A stretch of DNA of 64,000 bases, taken from positions 248,001 through 312,000 of the forward strand of contig JACKMT010000004.1 of the NCBI GenBank assembly GCA_024235255.1, given 5' to 3'. This document shows, piece by piece, positions 38,101-45,992 of this stretch (positions within the stretch are counted from its first letter, which is position 1; each line of letters starts with the position of its first letter). A program made the translations under genes and the position numbers. A model generated the notes under the pieces. It did no database searches and was not told the DNA's origin. It saw only the letters and a program-made list of their open reading frames with translations. Source of the DNA: Chromatiaceae bacterium. GTDB lineage: Bacteria; Pseudomonadota; Gammaproteobacteria; Chromatiales; Chromatiaceae.

Positions 38101-39235
38101 ACCCCTCGCCCAAATCGAACTGCCAGTGTTTTCGGAAGTATCTTTCCAGTTCCGTATCATAGTTGAGGGTCAACAGCCTCTTGATTCCCAGACCGTCCAC
38201 GATCATGGCAATAGTTTCGGCTGTTTCAGGGGGATGGCCGCAATCTCGAAACCGATAGGTGTTTTTGAATAGATATTTCAAAGAGTCTCGGAAACTACCC
38301 GAGTCAGGGTCGGAAAGTAAACTGGCGGGGTCTATTTCTTTGTCTTTGAACTCCGTCGTGGCCTTCATGAGCAGTAGAAAAATGAAAAAGTACAGAATAT
38401 TTGGAAATTTTTCTTTTTTTGTATTTTCTGCTGGGTTTGCCACATATGATCCGGAGATCCAATCCCAAAGATTAATATCCACTTTCACTGAACTAGGATC
38501 CGAGCCTTTTATCAGTTCGACAAAATCCTCGTTGTCTTCGGCGTCGCTGACGAACTTGTCGAATATCGATTTAGACTTGTTGTGCATACAAAAGAAATTG
38601 ACTGCCGAGTCAATGCCCTCAACTTCGGCTTCGCTTGTGGATCCTTCGGATTTGTCCCAACGAAAATCCGGTTCCCCTTTTTTATTTAAATATGCTTCGA
38701 TGGCCTTTCGCCAGTCATCGTAGGGGCTTCCCTCATTGCTGCCTTGGACAAGCAACAGACGATTTTCGAATCGGAGAAGTGGCGACGCGGTTATGGCCTT
38801 TTCGGTCTCCCGTTTCGTGAAATCGCTGCAGTTAAGCGCGTCGGCCAGTTCCTCGCATACTTCAAGGACAGCCGTATCAGGTTCAAAGCTATCGGTAATG
38901 CTGAGGTTCAATTTGTTGGGATAAGGTTTACGATCGAGTGTTCGGTCATATGTACCCGAAGCGGCGATCAAGCTTCGGTGAAGCCTCTTCGCCTCGTCAG
39001 AAATGTGGTAATTGCTATCTTCTTTCCTTATGCGGTACAGCTTAGCGGTCTTTATAACCAGGATCCGCGCCAACTCGCCCCAGCTCAGCCGGCCATAGGG
39101 CCGGGTTACGCCCGAACCGATGAATCCCACCACGCGACCGATGTTTAGGGTACGAAAGAGCTCTGCCCTTGCCCAGTATTCGATGGAGTCTCGGGTGGTG
39201 ATGAGCTTCTTGAATGGATGGCGATGTGTCCACAT
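35198..39235 (-). CDS. SIR2-like/STAND-type NTPase, probable anti-phage defence protein
   Basis: A 1345-residue cytosolic protein. Residues 30-500 look like a SIR2-like NAD-binding domain: GFIGSGVTRP (37-46), LLTLNYDTELERYF (354-367), HLHGRAD (435-441, likely catalytic His437) and LGIGMNEAD (483-491). After a low-complexity charged linker, a P-loop NTPase begins with Walker A GIKGIGKGS (718-726) and a Walker B-like LFICLSSLD (846-854). The rest is helical and charged. SIR2 domains in defence-associated sirtuins and Avs5-type STAND proteins deplete NAD+ on phage infection; that is the most likely role. The gene is visibly AT-richer than its neighbours and lies in an island. No close named family was recognised for the full architecture. 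Confidence 0.75.
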   Translation of the reverse strand: MWTHRHPFKKLITTRDSIEYWARAELFRTLNIGRVVGFIGSGVTRPYGRLSWGELARILVIKTAKLYRIRKEDSNYHISDEAKRLHRSLIAASGTYDRTLDRKPYPNKLNLSITDSFEPDTAVLEVCEELADALNCSDFTKRETEKAITASPLLRFENRLLLVQGSNEGSPYDDWRKAIEAYLNKKGEPDFRWDKSEGSTSEAEVEGIDSAVNFFCMHNKSKSIFDKFVSDAEDNEDFVELIKGSDPSSVKVDINLWDWISGSYVANPAENTKKEKFPNILYFFIFLLLMKATTEFKDKEIDPASLLSDPDSGSFRDSLKYLFKNTYRFRDCGHPPETAETIAMIVDGLGIKRLLTLNYDTELERYFRKHWQFDLGEGYFISATRRRDTKNPEEAVRARDGIGGRLHSVTLNEGNVGRLVEFSALASHHDPYILHLHGRADAVDDLIVTEHDYQLRYMKTSASRQALDEGLKTLLLGNDILFLGIGMNEADLFKPMRQFMAEGQRFRSHQDGVIALLAEEQDSGEDARDRHSKTERRTLKLKVEYGIKTRVYPRKNDSGNSTTSTNTEADEVSQESEAEIGEKEKLLQIKINALKKMSSIQDKQYNLTEQFVTELKNIAKKQAEWWIDWQKLPETRSAIYRKLPESSEKPESSGKRGKVWARQQLDHPSDGEGQKHPDLLDALSEIEFETESQDNSIWSNFFSNKPSTVGLRIARISGIKGIGKGSVVKNLQQNFEQFFPKIGNQDLQYAGAFFADARYTTEFNSVIVALMEFVYLLVLNSDSTNGRLQSKEGRDEVRRLLKDHFNNTCDQHVYKAPNGDIKLLEHLFWLFSDLSKTADHLKNRRLFICLSSLDRLVDNKGDGFNTLHRKFFRVITGYDAKTLGDSNRLVVDAPIDLVLIADSVKPPIRYLSKIADQKPSKSSRQTLKNSHYRMPLALWSKLKHTEVEQRSWLPLEEHDPYRENSDKESFVWERPEGIKDLCSQNVAFHLWIRALNKSIKEFLKKASENPTKPIHTKPENSDQISRIDDEFKDFVKNYIKKMDKAASWGGIKEAIAVLLDIYFRMTAITSEKEEISKLRELVMRRIALFSIPIERCVLAACPKIRDEVKQLKSGGDENKKNEISERDVSEYLQDNVLNDLVSQCLVMRIRGGVFAPDNKSGRKDGHNDQPKHEGSTPHYRYTLHSTMREYLAKRMRYVSFDHGEHSFFDISLYATQPRDLPSPTDEDYKEIGLFVSALINTARDALAPLYRYMSVVEKKRDPKQNEEEKKENQKKLVKALCDSETEWTKLDSIHSNAMRLRACANLLNGAFSIGVISRLFDSKADYDFGGEAPEPYENYRNWSEV

Positions 39236-39734
39236 GGGATTCCCCTCCCTTCCGTGACAAAGGTCCCTCCCTCTTTCGAGAAAGCCGTCTAAAGAAAAAC
39301 GCTAACAGCAAAGGAAATCAGACACAACTGTCACGACTGGAAAAAGGTGGCTTTATGTCAGCCAGACTGTAGACACGGGCTTCCTTCGCTGAGGGAGCGT
39401 TCTGCCGCGAGCGGTTAGGACTGATGCGCTTGCCTTGCTGTGAAGTACATTGGAAAGCCGCTTGCGGGAAAATCGCATTCAGGGTTTGATGAAGGCTGAT
39501 AGGTAATGGAGGATGACGGTCGATTACCTAAGTCCTGTTGGAGATCGCTGGGGTGAACTCTTTGATTCTCTGGAAACTGTCGGTCGTTGGGCGGATGAGT
39601 TGGTATCCACGTTACGATTCTGTTGGTCAGATCTAAACCCGGGTAACTATTTCCATTGTGCGACAGCTTGTATGTACTACCTATTGGCGACGGGTCGCTA
39701 CGGTTAGTTACTTGATTTACAGAAAAAGGGGTCG
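39236..39734. other. Intergenic region upstream of the SIR2 gene
   Basis: About 500 bases. It should hold the promoter of the SIR2-TPR operon. A 64-codon frame at 39513-39707 (+) starts right after GGAGG and reads like protein in places (SPVGDRWGELFDSLETVGR) but has no recognised family and could be a gene fragment. The right end carries the palindrome described separately. Confidence 0.4.
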
Positions 39735-39775
39735 GTGACAAATCACAATCATTATCATTTGTCACCGACCCCTTT
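39725..39775. repeat. Perfect 19-bp palindrome, REP-like
   Basis: AAAGGGGTCGGTGACAAAT (39725-39743) and its exact reverse complement (39757-39775) are separated by 13 bases. Long GGGGTC-headed palindromes of this kind are typical of REP elements moved by REP-associated tyrosine transposases (family knowledge). No such transposase is in the window. It overlaps the 5' end of the unknown gene at 39735. Confidence 0.75.
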
Positions 39776-40373
39776 CATCATACAAGAGCAATTTTACTAT
39801 GCGACTTTTACTTCCCTGGCTACCTATGTGCTGGATGAGGTCGGATCTGCGGGCGAGGAAGTTATCCGTCAGCTCATTCCCCATGAATATGTGGATGGCA
39901 AAAACCATGGCAAGCAGGAAAAAGGCGGATTTCTTTGGAATGTGAAAATCGATGCGGCAGGGCAGGAGGCTCAGTTGGATGAGCTAAGAAGCCGCTGGAA
40001 TGGCTATCAACGAGAACGCTGGTTGGTGTTGAGTGAATCAAATGTCCAACGACCTCCTGCCGTATATGTGCACGACAAAGATTGGGATGACGATCCTCAC
40101 CAGTTTTTTGTTTTTAATAATAAAGGAACTCTGAAGCAGATTCGCTGGCGTCATTTTCTGTCAGACTGCAACTCTCTGATGGCTGACTATGTGGAATTGG
40201 AAAAGCTTTTCGTAAAAGAGATTGGCCGTGCGAATGCCTGGTTAGTCGAAAATCACCAGGATATTCAGGAAAATTTTGATCCCAAGGTAGTTAAGCTAAG
40301 GAAAAAGAGAAAGATTATTCTGACTGAAAGTGCACTGGACGATCTGAGAAAAATGGAGGCGGATAAGGACTGA
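39735..40373 (+). CDS. Hypothetical protein of unknown family, 5' end uncertain
   Basis: A 212-codon frame whose first ~14 codons come from the palindrome, so the true start is probably lost or further in. The remainder looks coding: EQFYYATFTSLATYVLDEVG, then KQEKGGFLWNVKIDAAG, HDKDWDDDPHQFFVFNNKG and a basic C terminus (KLRKKRKIILTESALDDLRK). No signal peptide, membrane helix or known catalytic motif is seen. It may be the surviving C-terminal part of a larger protein cut by insertion of the palindrome. Its place between a defence-like operon and a DUF4143 ATPase gives no firm function. Confidence 0.5.
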   Translation: MTNHNHYHLSPTPFIIQEQFYYATFTSLATYVLDEVGSAGEEVIRQLIPHEYVDGKNHGKQEKGGFLWNVKIDAAGQEAQLDELRSRWNGYQRERWLVLSESNVQRPPAVYVHDKDWDDDPHQFFVFNNKGTLKQIRWRHFLSDCNSLMADYVELEKLFVKEIGRANAWLVENHQDIQENFDPKVVKLRKKRKIILTESALDDLRKMEADKD

Positions 40374-40381
40374 TGGCCTAA

Positions 40382-41563
40382 TCACAAAGTCATAACAATC
40401 TGCTCAGAGTTGATTTCATGCCACGGCAAAATCGTGACATCGGAGCGTGCTTGACGGGTGTCGCCACCATAAACCAACCACGCCTTTCTGGCGGTTTCAC
40501 CTACCAGCTTTCGCCAGAACTCCAGCCCCTTGAAGTAATCCTTATTGATGGTTTGCCCGGATTTGATTTCCAGCGGTGACAGGTGGGTTCCATGGTCAAT
40601 CAGCAGATCTACTTCGTGCCCCGAACGATCGCGCCAGAAGTAAAGATTCGAGGTTTCACCTGCGTTGTAACGGGCTTTCAGCAACTCACTGATAACCCAG
40701 GTTTCGAATAAGGCACCTCGTTGAACATGGGTAGCCAGTTGTTCGTTGTTTTGGATACCAAGTAGCCATGTCGCAAGACCGGTATCCAGAAAAAAGAATT
40801 TCGGTGTTTTAACCAGGCGCTTGTTGAAATTCTCGTGGTGCGGTGGCAACAGATGCACGATATAACTGGCTTCCAATACGGATATCCAGGCTTTGGCTGT
40901 GTTATGCGTAATACCGCAGTCATTGGCCAGCGAGGAAAGATTGAGCAGTTGTCCGGTCCGGCCTGCACACAATTTCAGGAAGCGTTGAAAGGTTCCCAAA
41001 TCCTGTACTTTGATCAGTTGCCGGACGTCTCGTTCCAGGTAAGTGCGTACATAGTTTCCAAGCCAGGGATGTGATTCGAGCCCTCGGTCGAAGATGGGGG
41101 GGAAAGCGCCATCAAAGAGTATCTTGTCGAGGTTCTTGCCAATTTTACCTGAGCGCCGTAACTCGTCGTAGCTCATGGGTAACAGTGTCAGCAATGCGGC
41201 TCTGCCTGCCAGACTCTGTGTGATGCCTGACAACAGACCAAATTGCTGGGAACCCGTTAGGATAAATTCGCCGGGTTGTTGCCTTTCATCGACGCGCGTC
41301 TGAAGATAGGAAAACAGGGCAGGGCAACGTTGTGCCTCATCTAGGATGGCGCCCTCGGTAAACTGGTTTAAAAAGCCACGGGGGTCTGTTTCCGCAAACT
41401 CCCTTTGGTCAAGATCTTCAAGAGATACATAATCATGTTCGGGAAAGGCATGTCGTACCAGGGTGGACTTTCCGGACTGGCGAGGTCCGGTGACCACAAC
41501 CACTGGATAGCCGTTGGCGAAATGTTGAAGCCTGGATTCCGCGTTTCGGGGGATGAAGGTCAC
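40382..41563 (-). CDS. AAA-type ATPase with DUF4143 domain
   Basis: A 393-residue protein of the widespread AAA_14/DUF4143 family. Walker A is VTGPRQSGKSTLVR (about 24-37), Walker B is GAILDEAQRCP (about 91-101), with the sensor-like ILTGSQQFGLL next. The C-terminal DUF4143 part has KAWISVLEASYIVHLLPPH, FFLDTGLATWLLG and the PD-(D/E)xK-like FWRDRSGHEVDLLIDHG ... PLEIKSG. Cellular function is not established; these genes are common in mobile regions. It ends convergently about 8 bases from the hypothetical gene upstream. Confidence 0.88.
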   Translation of the reverse strand: MTFIPRNAESRLQHFANGYPVVVVTGPRQSGKSTLVRHAFPEHDYVSLEDLDQREFAETDPRGFLNQFTEGAILDEAQRCPALFSYLQTRVDERQQPGEFILTGSQQFGLLSGITQSLAGRAALLTLLPMSYDELRRSGKIGKNLDKILFDGAFPPIFDRGLESHPWLGNYVRTYLERDVRQLIKVQDLGTFQRFLKLCAGRTGQLLNLSSLANDCGITHNTAKAWISVLEASYIVHLLPPHHENFNKRLVKTPKFFFLDTGLATWLLGIQNNEQLATHVQRGALFETWVISELLKARYNAGETSNLYFWRDRSGHEVDLLIDHGTHLSPLEIKSGQTINKDYFKGLEFWRKLVGETARKAWLVYGGDTRQARSDVTILPWHEINSEQIVMTL

Positions 41564-42031
41564 GGTGGTTTCTGGTTACTTTATATGCCTACATTATGCG
41601 GAGAAATGGCTAATTGTCAATGTGATTCTCAATTAGCCTGGAAACATCTATTTTCGGTAATCCATTATCTGCAGGAGCAGGAGGGCGTCCACCTGGAAGT
41701 CAAAGCCCGGAAGGTTACCGAAGGTGCTGTGTATCAGTGTTCAATCGGCAATTTTTTCAAGCATTTTGAAGGATTTTCTGAGCATGGTATTTCTCATGGT
41801 ATTTATTGCATGTAGCAAGGCAGATAACATCGATACCATGAGAGAAAGTTTGAGGCTGGCATGGAATCAGTCGCACTAAACATTAGCTATTTGGGCAAGG
41901 CCTCAGCCCGCATTCACTCAGGCAAGGCTACGAGGATGCTCCCCCTGTATGTTGCTCGCCAGTTTATTTGCGCAGAAGCGGGATGCTCTTATCCCGCCAA
42001 GGGCTGATATCTGGCGTACCTACTGTCGATT
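41564..42031. other. Intergenic region with island-repeat
   Basis: 468 bases with no convincing gene. It contains the right copy of the palindromic direct repeat (41784-41870). The sequence around 41690-41790 is AT-rich and shows no recognisable coding potential. Confidence 0.5.
41784..41870. repeat. Right copy of the palindromic direct repeat
   Basis: Partner of 34003-34090. It keeps ATGGTATTT, the dyad TCATGGTA (41794-41801) / TACCATGA (41834-41841) and CAAGGCA, and lacks three bases of the left copy. With the left copy it encloses about 7.7 kb. Confidence 0.6.
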
Positions 42032-42841
42032 TCATCCGAAGATAACATTTCTCATCGAAAGAGATCCCAAATCGAACCCCTCGGTTGGAAAACTTACGCG
42101 ATCGTTTTCATCTGCAGCGCCTGCTGCGTAAATCAATGGTAACCAGTGATCCGGCGTGGGATGCGCAAGTTGTCCATCGGTCGTATCCGGATACATGGAC
42201 AAGAGTGTTTCCACATCATGCGCGAGCAATGCCTGCTTGACAGTTTCATCGAAACGGTAAGCCCAATCAGGTGTAATCGCGGTACCGCTCTGCATTTGCC
42301 CGAAAGCATCACGCAGATTATGCACGATATTACCACTGGCCAAGATCAGGATGTTCCGGTCACGCAGATTGGCGAGTGATTGACCAATCGCGTAGTGCTG
42401 ACGCACATCAAGCTGGCGATCGATGCTGAGTTGTACGACGGGGATATCCGCCTCAGGATACATCCAGTGCAATACCGACCAGATGCCATGGTCCAATCCC
42501 CAGTCATCCGAAAGCTTTGCGCGATTCTTGCCCAGTATTTCACACACTGACTCAGCGAGTTCAGGATAACCTGGTGCAGGGTATTCAATGTCATACAGCG
42601 CACTCGGAAAACCACCAAAGTCATGAATGGTCGGTGGTCGAGCATTGACTGTAAGATGGCTGCCTTTCACATACCAGTGAGCGGAGATCGCCAGAATCGC
42701 CGCTGGCCGTGGAACCAGGTCCCGCAGCCTGGTATAGCCACGACTCCATTGATTGTCCTCAATCGCATTCATGGGTGAGCCGTGACCGACGAACAGCACC
42801 GGTATGCGGTCACTGGACAGATGGCGTTGTTCCTCGATCAT
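42032..42841 (-). CDS. Class III extradiol dioxygenase, YgiD/DODA type
   Basis: A 269-residue member of the LigB-fold extradiol ring-cleavage dioxygenases (4,5-DOPA dioxygenase/YgiD subgroup). Marks: PVLFVGHGSPMNAIEDN (His of the metal site), ISAHWY, TIHDFGGFP, DWGLDHGIWSVLHWMYP and SGNIVHNLRD; the histidines in GHGSP, HDFGGF and DHGIW are the metal-binding set of the family. It likely opens a catechol-type ring; the physiological substrate is unknown. It sits with a glutathionyl-hydroquinone reductase and a divergent LysR gene, suggesting a quinone/catechol stress cluster. Confidence 0.9.
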   Translation of the reverse strand: MIEEQRHLSSDRIPVLFVGHGSPMNAIEDNQWSRGYTRLRDLVPRPAAILAISAHWYVKGSHLTVNARPPTIHDFGGFPSALYDIEYPAPGYPELAESVCEILGKNRAKLSDDWGLDHGIWSVLHWMYPEADIPVVQLSIDRQLDVRQHYAIGQSLANLRDRNILILASGNIVHNLRDAFGQMQSGTAITPDWAYRFDETVKQALLAHDVETLLSMYPDTTDGQLAHPTPDHWLPLIYAAGAADENDRVSFPTEGFDLGSLSMRNVIFG

Positions 42842-42904
42842 TATAATTCCTCTCTTGTTAATCAGTCTTGCATGCGATCGTTTGGCTCCCGGCAGTGTCC
42901 GGCA

Positions 42905-43864
42905 CTACCACAAATTAGTGGGGCCGACGGGGACGATGCCGGAAGGATTCAAGGCGCGGATTGAGTAGTATCCAGTCAAGATGTGCTCCGGTGATACCGT
43001 ATCTGCGATGCCAGGTAGCTCATAGATGCGCTTCATGTAGGCAGTAATGTTTCGGTAGTCGCGCAGCTGATGGAGATTGGTCTTGAATAGGCCGTGATAG
43101 GCGAGGTCGAAGCGGATCAGGGTCACGAATGCACGCACATCGGCCTCGGTGAGGCGATCGCCAACCAGAAAGTGCTGCTTGTCAAGTCGTTGATCAATCC
43201 AATCCAGGCTATCAAACACCTCTCGGACAGCTCGCTCATAGGCTACTTGAGTTGTCGCGAAACCGGCGCGGTACACGCCGTTGTTGAAATGGTCGTAGAG
43301 ACGTTCGTTGACGTCGTCGATCTCAGATCTTAGATCAACCGGGTAGAGATCAATACTTTCTTTGGCCAGCTTGCCAAACCCGTCATTGAACATGCGAATG
43401 ATGTCTGAAGATTCGTTATTGACGATGGTCTCTTTGTGCTTGTCCCAAAGCACGGGAACAGTGATCTGACCGGTATACTCGGAATTTGCCCGCAGGTAGA
43501 TCTGGTAAAGGTATTCAGAACCGTAAAGAGGGTCGGGCTGAGTACCGGTAATAGACCCCCTATCGTCACCAAAACGCCAGACCTTTTCAGTCAAGCGGGG
43601 ATCGAGCACGGTAAGCGAAATGACATCTTCAAGGCCTTTGAGTCTGCGCGCCATCAATGTGCGCGAGGCCCAGGGACAAATCAGTGCAACATACAGGTGG
43701 TAGCGGTCGGGTTCCGCGACAAAGCCTCCCTCACCGGTAGGTCCCGGGCTGCCATCAGTTGTGATCCAGTTGCGAAATTGGGATTGCTCCCGAACGAACC
43801 CCCCTTCAGCATCGGTGCTTTGTACGGGGTGAAAATCTCTCGCCCATTTCCCGTTAATCAACAT
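42905..43864 (-). CDS. Glutathionyl-hydroquinone reductase, YqjG-like
   Basis: 319 residues from the ATG at 43864, preceded by GGGAG; an upstream in-frame start at 43948 lies over the doxX remnant and is rejected. The glutathione S-transferase fold of the Xi class is shown by LICPWASRT (catalytic Cys in CPWA), the thioredoxin-like TVPVLWDKHKETIVNNESSDIIRMFN, and the helical LVGDRLTEADVRAFVTLIRFD. These enzymes reduce glutathionyl-hydroquinones and release glutathione. It lies between the ygiD-like gene and a doxX remnant, as in clusters that handle quinones. Confidence 0.92.
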   Translation of the reverse strand: MLINGKWARDFHPVQSTDAEGGFVREQSQFRNWITTDGSPGPTGEGGFVAEPDRYHLYVALICPWASRTLMARRLKGLEDVISLTVLDPRLTEKVWRFGDDRGSITGTQPDPLYGSEYLYQIYLRANSEYTGQITVPVLWDKHKETIVNNESSDIIRMFNDGFGKLAKESIDLYPVDLRSEIDDVNERLYDHFNNGVYRAGFATTQVAYERAVREVFDSLDWIDQRLDKQHFLVGDRLTEADVRAFVTLIRFDLAYHGLFKTNLHQLRDYRNITAYMKRIYELPGIADTVSPEHILTGYYSIRALNPSGIVPVGPTNLW

Positions 43865-43948
43865 TTGCAATCTCCCGTCAACCTCTCTGCCTCGGTTGAG
43901 CCGGGACAAAACCTCCCGGCTTTGTCGAGCCTGTGGACACGGCTTCAA

Positions 43949-44079
43949 TTAGCCCTCGATAACACGGCATCGAGAGAACCCCGACCTGCGCCACTGATGG
44001 CGAGCGCAACCGATGCGGCCAGTAATGCCAGACCAAACTCGTAGCCGTTACTGTAGATAGGGTTTTCACGATACTTTCC
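43949..44079 (-). pseudogene. C-terminal remnant of a DoxX-family gene
   Basis: An open stretch of about 43 codons ending in TAA reads NPIYSNGYEFGLALLAASVA then LAISGAGRGSLDAVLSRAN, the typical last helix and tail of DoxX/YqjF membrane proteins. The reading frame is closed by TGA just upstream and no start or earlier helices are present. DoxX genes commonly sit directly before yqjG, which fits this spot. I infer deletion of the 5' three quarters of the gene. Confidence 0.55.
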
Positions 44080-44122
44080 TCAGCATATTTGCAAAGGTTG
44101 ATAAATACGCCTGCCAATCTGA

Positions 44123-44755
44123 CTAGGCGGCCTGCATCCAGGTTGGTGCGATGTGTGTACCCAGGCCTGCGCCATATCCGAGATAGATATTCAGGCCGGC
44201 CAACGGCTCCAGATAACGCGCATTCTTGAGTCCGCCGGCGTCGACCGTTTCAAACCCCATGCTTTCGGCCACTGCGCGTGTCTTCTCTTTGGCCTGTTCG
44301 CTGTCAGCGGCGATCAATACGGTCACCTTCCGGCCGTCGCCGAAATCGCCGCCCTCGGTCAGGATCTGGGCAAACACAGTATTGAAGGCTTTAACGACAT
44401 CTGCGCCAGGTACAGCCCTGGCGATTTCCTCTGCAGCCGAGGTTTCATGGCCGACGGTCAGGCCCATATAATCAGGCGTAAGTGGATTCGTGATGTCAAT
44501 GACGACCTTGCCCTGCAAGTCGCCCACAGAACGCAGCGCATTCACCGCATCGTCATAAGCCGTAGCGACGATCACGACTTCAGCCTGGTCAGCGGCACGC
44601 TCCGGGCTGACCGCTTTTGCTCCCGCATGGGCTGCTGCGACTGTTTCGGCTTTCGCAACATCGCGGGCGGTTACAGTGACCTGGTGTCCTGCAAGGGTTA
44701 ATTGCTTAACGAAGGCCGAACCCATGTTGCCGGCCCCGATGACAGTAATATTCAT
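44123..44755 (-). CDS. NADPH-dependent F420 reductase-like oxidoreductase
   Basis: A 210-residue Rossmann-fold protein starting NITVIGAGNMGSAFVKQL (dinucleotide-binding GxGxxG), then VTARD, EVVIVATAYDDAV, KVVIDITNPLTPDYMG and VKAFNTVFAQIL, all matching the NpdG/YqeC-like NADPH:F420 reductase family (COG2085). Many bacteria with this protein lack F420 and use it on other substrates, so the activity here is open. It is transcribed divergently from the LysR gene, 144 bases away. Confidence 0.88.
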   Translation of the reverse strand: MNITVIGAGNMGSAFVKQLTLAGHQVTVTARDVAKAETVAAAHAGAKAVSPERAADQAEVVIVATAYDDAVNALRSVGDLQGKVVIDITNPLTPDYMGLTVGHETSAAEEIARAVPGADVVKAFNTVFAQILTEGGDFGDGRKVTVLIAADSEQAKEKTRAVAESMGFETVDAGGLKNARYLEPLAGLNIYLGYGAGLGTHIAPTWMQAA

Positions 44756-44833
44756 TGTTTGTCTCCTAATCTGTGCAATGTTTTAACAGCCGCCTTCCGG
44801 CGGGTTCGGGTGTATACCGAGTACGTGTAAAAC

Positions 44834-44850
44834 TTTACTTGTTCAGTAAA
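44834..44850. promoter_or_regulatory. Probable LysR operator dyad
   Basis: TTTACT-TGTTC-AGTAAA is a perfect 6-bp inverted repeat with a 5-base spacer, placed 50 bases upstream of the LysR ATG and 79 bases upstream of the divergent reductase gene. The form and place suit autoregulation and activation by the LysR protein. Confidence 0.6.
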
Positions 44851-44899
44851 ATGAGATAAATATGCATATATAAAATGAACTGTTCTGAAAAAAGAAATA

Positions 44900-45790
44900 A
44901 TGGATCGATTTCAGGAGATGCTGACATTTTGCGCGGTGGTGGATGCGGGAAGCTTCGTAAAGGCCGCTGACGCCTTGCATATGTCAAAACCGGCAGTGTC
45001 TCGTTACGTAGCCGAGCTAGAGGCGCGACTCGGTGTACGGTTGCTGCATCGAACCACGCGGCGCCTATCACTCACGGAAGAGGGTGCCGTGTTCAATACC
45101 CGTTGCCGTGAATTGCTTTCCGGGCTTGAAGAGGCGGAATCGGAGGTCAGCTCGCGCAGCGGTGCTGCTCGTGGACTCCTGCGTGTGAATGTGCCGGTGT
45201 CCTTTGGCATCCAGATCCTTGCGCCTCTCTGGGATGCGTTTCACGAACTGCACCCTCAGGTACGGCTCGATGCAGAACTCTCTGATCGTGTCGTGGATGT
45301 GGTTGAAGAGGGTTATGATCTGGCGATCCGCATTGCCACCTTGCCCAGTTCATCCCTGATCAGTAAGCGTCTGGCCGGCACGCGAATCGTCCTTTGTGCA
45401 TCGCCTCAGTATCTGAAAACATATGGTGAACCCACGACTCCGGCCGACCTGGCCGAGCACAAAGTGATCGGATACAGCTACTGGTTGGGAGGGAATATCT
45501 GGTCGTTCGACGGACCAGGGGGACAGGTCGAAGTAAAGATCAAGCCATGGATGTTTACCAACAACGGAGATACATGCCGGGCCGTAGCACTTGCACACCA
45601 GGGTATCATTCTACAGCCGACCTTCCTTGTCGGCGCTGACCTGGCGGCCGGCAGACTGGTGCCAATACTTCCCGATTACCGTTCGATCGAGTTGGGTATT
45701 TATGCCGTCTACCCGACACGCAAACACGTTGCTCCCAAAGTTCGTGCTCTCGTCAATTTTCTTGAAGAGAAGTTATCAGAACTTGAATGA
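44900..45790 (+). CDS. LysR-family transcriptional regulator
   Basis: A 296-residue regulator with an N-terminal winged helix-turn-helix (SFVKAADALHMSKPAVSRYV, LHRTTRRLSLTEEG) and a C-terminal effector-binding domain (RGLLRVNVPVSFGIQILAP, VDVVEEGYDLAIRIATLP). It is divergent from the NADP reductase/yqjG/ygiD genes, which are its likely targets. The effector is unknown; similar clusters respond to quinones or aromatic compounds (inference). Confidence 0.92.
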   Translation: MDRFQEMLTFCAVVDAGSFVKAADALHMSKPAVSRYVAELEARLGVRLLHRTTRRLSLTEEGAVFNTRCRELLSGLEEAESEVSSRSGAARGLLRVNVPVSFGIQILAPLWDAFHELHPQVRLDAELSDRVVDVVEEGYDLAIRIATLPSSSLISKRLAGTRIVLCASPQYLKTYGEPTTPADLAEHKVIGYSYWLGGNIWSFDGPGGQVEVKIKPWMFTNNGDTCRAVALAHQGIILQPTFLVGADLAAGRLVPILPDYRSIELGIYAVYPTRKHVAPKVRALVNFLEEKLSELE

Positions 45791-45992
45791 TGCTGACCGT
45801 GTATAGTCAGGGAATCAGTCTTTACCATCACTCGACGCTCGATTACCTGGCACTGGCTGGCATTTCGGCTGATGCTTCAAAGTATCGTAACTGAGCGATA
45901 GACGCTGTAGAAACTTTGTAACGCAAGGACGACCTGAGCGTAAGCGAAGCAGTGCTGAATGAAACCCGAAGGGGTTCTACAGTGCACGGATC

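Noticed and set aside
39415..39765. Minus-strand 116-codon frame starting in the palindrome
   Set aside because: Its start exists only because the palindrome gives the same codons on both strands; the rest has no protein-like character.
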